In this document: positions 61,042-64,000 of the stretch, piece by piece | Position numbering within the stretch: the first letter of the stretch is position 1 | How the letters are laid out: each line of letters starts with the position of its first letter | Source: Rosellinia necatrix | Taxonomy: Eukaryota; Ascomycota; Sordariomycetes; Xylariales; Xylariaceae | NCBI GenBank assembly: GCA_021209875.1 | Contig: JAGYVD010000004.1 | Coordinates: 806,001-870,000, forward strand | Direction: 5' to 3' | Length of the DNA: 64,000 nt | Translations under genes and position numbers: made by a program | The notes under the pieces: generated by a model | Database searches by the model: none | What the model was told of the DNA's origin: nothing | The model's input: only the letters and a program-made list of their open reading frames with translations

Positions 61042-62785
61042 ATGGCGAGCAATAGTATGGATGAGAAGACAGAGAAGGGGTTAGAAAATAATCCCTCGGG
61101 CGTGGAATATCTCGAATCAAGTCAGCTAAAGCTAGACAAGACGGGACTGCCACTATCGCCACAGCCGACAGCACGCCGAGATGACCCTCTAGTGAGCGCA
61201 GCATACTCAAGGACTTGGCGCTGGGCTCATGGCTAACCAGATGTTTAGAACTGGTCGCCTGCGCTCAAATTCGCTGTTTGCATACAAGTTTCGTTCTTGG
61301 CGTTTCTGGGGCCCCTGGCGAGCGCGGTCATCAACCCGGCGTTCGTGCCGCTGGCGGAGGCGTTCGACATCACGCCCGTCGAGGCGTCGTACGAGCTAAC
61401 GGTGTTCCTGGTGTTCGCGGCGACGGGGCCGCTGTTCGTGCTGCCGGTGGCGAACACGTACGGGCGGCGGCCCCTCTTCCTGGCGGGCTCGCTCCTGGCC
61501 GCCGTCACCAACGTCGCGGCCGCGTACAGCCCCAGCTGGACGGGCATCCTGGTCACGCGCGTCTTCAACGGCATCGCCACCGGCTGGCTGACCGCCCTCG
61601 GCCCCCCGACCATCTGCGACATCTACTTCTTCCACGAGCGGGGCTTCTACATGGGCATCTGGGCCTTCTTCATCAACAACGGCGCTCACGTGGCACCCCT
61701 GCTTGGCGGCCCCATCGCCGAGCACATCGGTTGGAGATGGTGCTTCGGCATTCCGGTAGGTCCGGTCCGGCCCACTTTGCCTCGCTTCATTTTCTAATTA
61801 TTTTGTTATAGGGGTATATCCAGTTGGGAGTCACTGCGGTCATAGCATGCACCTTGCCCGAAACGCTTTATAGTAGGAACATGCAGGCCAGTGACGCCAA
61901 AGAACGATCTTTCCTAGATCTACTACTCTTTCGTTCCACATCGACTTCGGAACGACTCTCTCCGCATGACTTTATACGGCCTTTTATCGTGCTTCGTTAC
62001 CTTGCCGTGCTACTCCCGGCTCTCTATTACGTGACCTGCCTCACATACGGCTCCGTTCTTTTCGCAGCCACCGGGTCCGTGGTATACAAGGAGTTCTATC
62101 ACTTCACGATCACTCAGACCGGTCTCATCTTATCGATTCCGTTGATCATTGGAAATCTAATTGGCGAAGCGGGCGCGGGGTGGTTCATCGACCGACTGAT
62201 CTACCTACATGCGAAGAGACATGATGGCGAAAGACCCCCGGAGGCACGGCTCGACGCATTGTGGCTTGTCCTTCTTCTTCCCATTGGAACTATCATTGAT
62301 GGGATTTGCATCAGCCACTCGGAAACTTCAAGCTGGGTTGGTAACGCATTTGGCATGGCAATTGCGAATATTGGATTCCAAGTTTCAACGACTGTCGTGT
62401 ACGCCTATTGCACCGATGTGGGTGACACTCTACCAGCTGTCTTAGATATAACGACAACGCTGACCTCTATTCACTTAGTGCTATAAACCCCAGAGTGTCG
62501 AGATATCAGCCGTGATCAATTTCTTCCGGAATATATTCGGCGGTATCCTTTCTTTCTACGCGTAAGTCTCTTAACCCCTTTTCCACTAGTACACAAGGAC
62601 GGCACTGGTTAATGTTTACCCGCAGCCTCCCTCTCGCTAGGAGTATAGGCTTTCAGTATGCTTGGCTCGTATTCGCCTTTATCAACATCATACTGCTTTT
62701 GCCCCTGGCTGTATTGCGATGGAAAGGGCAACAAATTAGGGCCAGTGCATGGCAGAAACCTCCGACTTTCCACAACGATATTTGA
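61042..62785 (+). CDS. Major facilitator superfamily transporter
   Basis: Five exons (61,042-61,191; 61,249-61,755; 61,812-62,417; 62,479-62,561; 62,626-62,785) with introns of 57, 56, 61 and 64 nt and good splice sites (for example GTGAGC, CTAAC, TAG for the first). Predicted 501 aa, normal for a 12-span transporter. A hydrophilic N-terminus (1-50) ends in DDPLNWSPALKF, the classic entry to helix 1. The loop 2-3 motif is YGRRPLFLAG (121-130). The helix 5 region reads APLLGGPIAEHIGWRW (199-214), followed by LPETLYSRN at 234-242. The C-terminal half carries YAYCTDCYKPQSVEIS across intron 3, typical of fungal HOL1/synaptic-vesicle-like members of the drug:proton antiporter group. Likely an integral plasma-membrane proton-coupled carrier; the substrate is unknown. 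The second exon is far more GC-rich at third positions than the others. Confidence 0.9.
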
Positions 62786-63820
62786 TATATGATGTATAAG
62801 TGAATGAATGAAGAACCACATAGTCAAAAGCTTTGATGGTGGGTATTATAATAGCCAAGTCATGAGGGCTTGGCCCCTATAGTTGCGACGTTGAAAACGA
62901 CGACCCCTGAGGAAATCGGTGTTATGTCTGTCACAGTTCACACTGCTGGTAGTTCCAGAAATGACTTATGTTATTGCACAAGGAGGGAAAACTCCTCGCT
63001 TGGTCAGTCGCCAGCTACTCGCTTCTTTTATATACAGTATTCTGGCCCGTGCCCTAGTGGGGTCCTTAGGTTAGAACTAGTTCCGTGACAATGTCGTTGT
63101 CAATATTAATAGATGCATGAAGATAAGGTCATGTGTATGTGACCTAGCTTAGACATGTCGTAAATTTACGAGTGAAATCCTAGTTTAACCGAGGATCAAT
63201 TCAATGACCCGCCGTTTGAATGATCCTCTCCGTTTGGCGCTCACGATAGTGACTTGCGATTCCACGCAAAATTAAGCTAGTGGGGTCTGAATCCTCGGTG
63301 GTGCCTCGTCTCGTGGGAGCGCTAAGTGCCGCTAGATAGAGCCCCTTCCTTCCCGTCTTGGATATTGACTGTGTATTGTAAGGAGGGATAACAAGTTCAA
63401 AGAATGCCATGCCACCATTTTATATCCCCATAATTATGCCAATAGAATTTTCTTAATGTATATTTTTGTTCGCTTAAAGAACCCATGTTTGCTTATTCTG
63501 AAATTCCCGTGTCGATGTCGAGTGTGCCGATTTCTAATTCCCCCATCCACTACGCGTGACCTGCCATCGCCTCCAATTAGAGGCTTTCTTATAGTACCCA
63601 CTTTGTCACTCGGTCCAAAGCTTCAGGTATCTGTTGCTTGATCTCGAGATCAACTCTTCTTGATAAATACTTCATGCCCCGGTCCGTTGATCCTCCATTC
63701 CCCTCTTCTCCCTTTCCTTTCGTTTCCTTTCGGCTCGATTGTCCGTATTCCAGCCAATAGCAAAAAATATATTGTATACTTCTGAGGTCTGGCTTTCTAG
63801 TGTTCTACTTTTTGAGAGGT
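62786..63820. other. Intergenic sequence between transporter and transposase remnant
   Basis: About 1 kb with no supported gene. A pyrimidine-rich patch lies at 63,690-63,730. The last 60 bp before 63,821 should include the 3' untranslated part, and perhaps a terminal inverted repeat, of the transposon entering from the right; its limit cannot be set without the other end. Confidence 0.5.
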
Positions 63821-64000
63821 CTAGCACTTGGTATACCACCCCTTGGCCGCCATAACCGCTTCTATACGATCGTTCATGCTCTCTACCAGCCGATTTAGCA
63901 CTTCGTCTTCAAACTCCTTCCACACCCGCAAAGCCGTAATTCGAAGTAATTCAAGTGCTTTAGCATTTTTAGGCATAGCCGATAGCTCTGGCTCAAGCTC
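63821..64000 (-). mobile_element. C-terminus of a Tc1/mariner-type transposase, cut by the window edge
   Basis: The last 59 codons and stop of a minus-strand frame that continues beyond the window. The end reads EVLNRLVESMNDRIEAVMAA followed by KGWYTKC. This matches the characteristic tail of Tc1/mariner-superfamily DDE transposases (LxxLVESMxxRxxAVxxAxGxxTK). Only the region after the catalytic core is visible, so intactness cannot be judged. It has normal composition, with no sign of heavy RIP, so it may be a recent or low-copy insertion, or too short a piece to judge. Confidence 0.82.

Noticed and set aside
61215..61811. Open frames of 198, 125 and 109 codons over the transporter
   Set aside because: They are alternative frames of the GC-rich second transporter exon; the transporter frame has transmembrane segments and motifs with good splice sites.

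Overview
The window looks like a chromosome arm of a filamentous ascomycete (Pezizomycotina). The genes carry short introns of 50-120 nt with GTAAGT/GTGAGC-type donors and CTAAC-like branch sites, and the predicted proteins belong to typical mould families. The window has two very different halves. Positions 1 to about 48,600 are extremely AT-rich (single lines I counted run near 10-20% G+C) with no readable gene. Positions 48,600-64,000 have normal composition and carry genes. Copies of the same repeat differ almost only by C-to-T and G-to-A changes, the signature of repeat-induced point mutation (RIP). No species can be named from sequence alone.

AT-rich half. I could resolve four LTR-retrotransposon insertions, each delimited by direct LTRs and a 5-bp target-site duplication: element 1 (7,475-14,214, TSD AATAT); element 3 (22,514-30,174, TSD TTATA); element 2 (30,582-43,942, TSD ATATA, same family as element 1); and a nested element (35,892-42,643, TSD AAATT) sitting inside element 2. 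A solo LTR of the nested family lies at 18,139-18,410. Other repeats include a structured ~177-bp element with two hairpins (3,422-3,598 and, inverted, 12,108-12,281); an inverted pair near 3.1 and 18.9 kb; a repeat R near 1.9, 19.0 and 44.0 kb; a >1-kb direct repeat (about 4,960-6,150 and 45,830-46,990); and a repeat T at 18.5 kb (+), 48.6 kb (-) and 54.5 kb (+). The inverted T copies bracket 30 kb, and the second one marks the sharp end of the AT block. In every LTR pair RIP is heaviest next to the element interior and fades at the outer edges, so small GC-normal islands in the AT block mark element ends.

Gene half, left to right: a 685-aa serine/threonine-kinase-like protein with a repeat-bearing, cysteine-dotted N-terminal half (minus strand); a basic, proline-rich 250-aa protein of unknown function (plus); an alpha/beta-hydrolase of 256 aa (minus); a short-chain dehydrogenase of 346 aa whose 69-nt intron is in frame and easily missed (minus); a transcription-factor-like protein with a fungal-specific C-terminal domain (plus; one junction is either a weak intron or a frameshift); a 501-aa major-facilitator transporter in five exons (plus); and, running off the right end, the C-terminus of a Tc1/mariner-type transposase (minus).

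The hydrolase, dehydrogenase, regulator-like protein and transporter lie within 8 kb. They could form a small catabolic or secondary-metabolism group, but no backbone synthase is present, so this is inference only.
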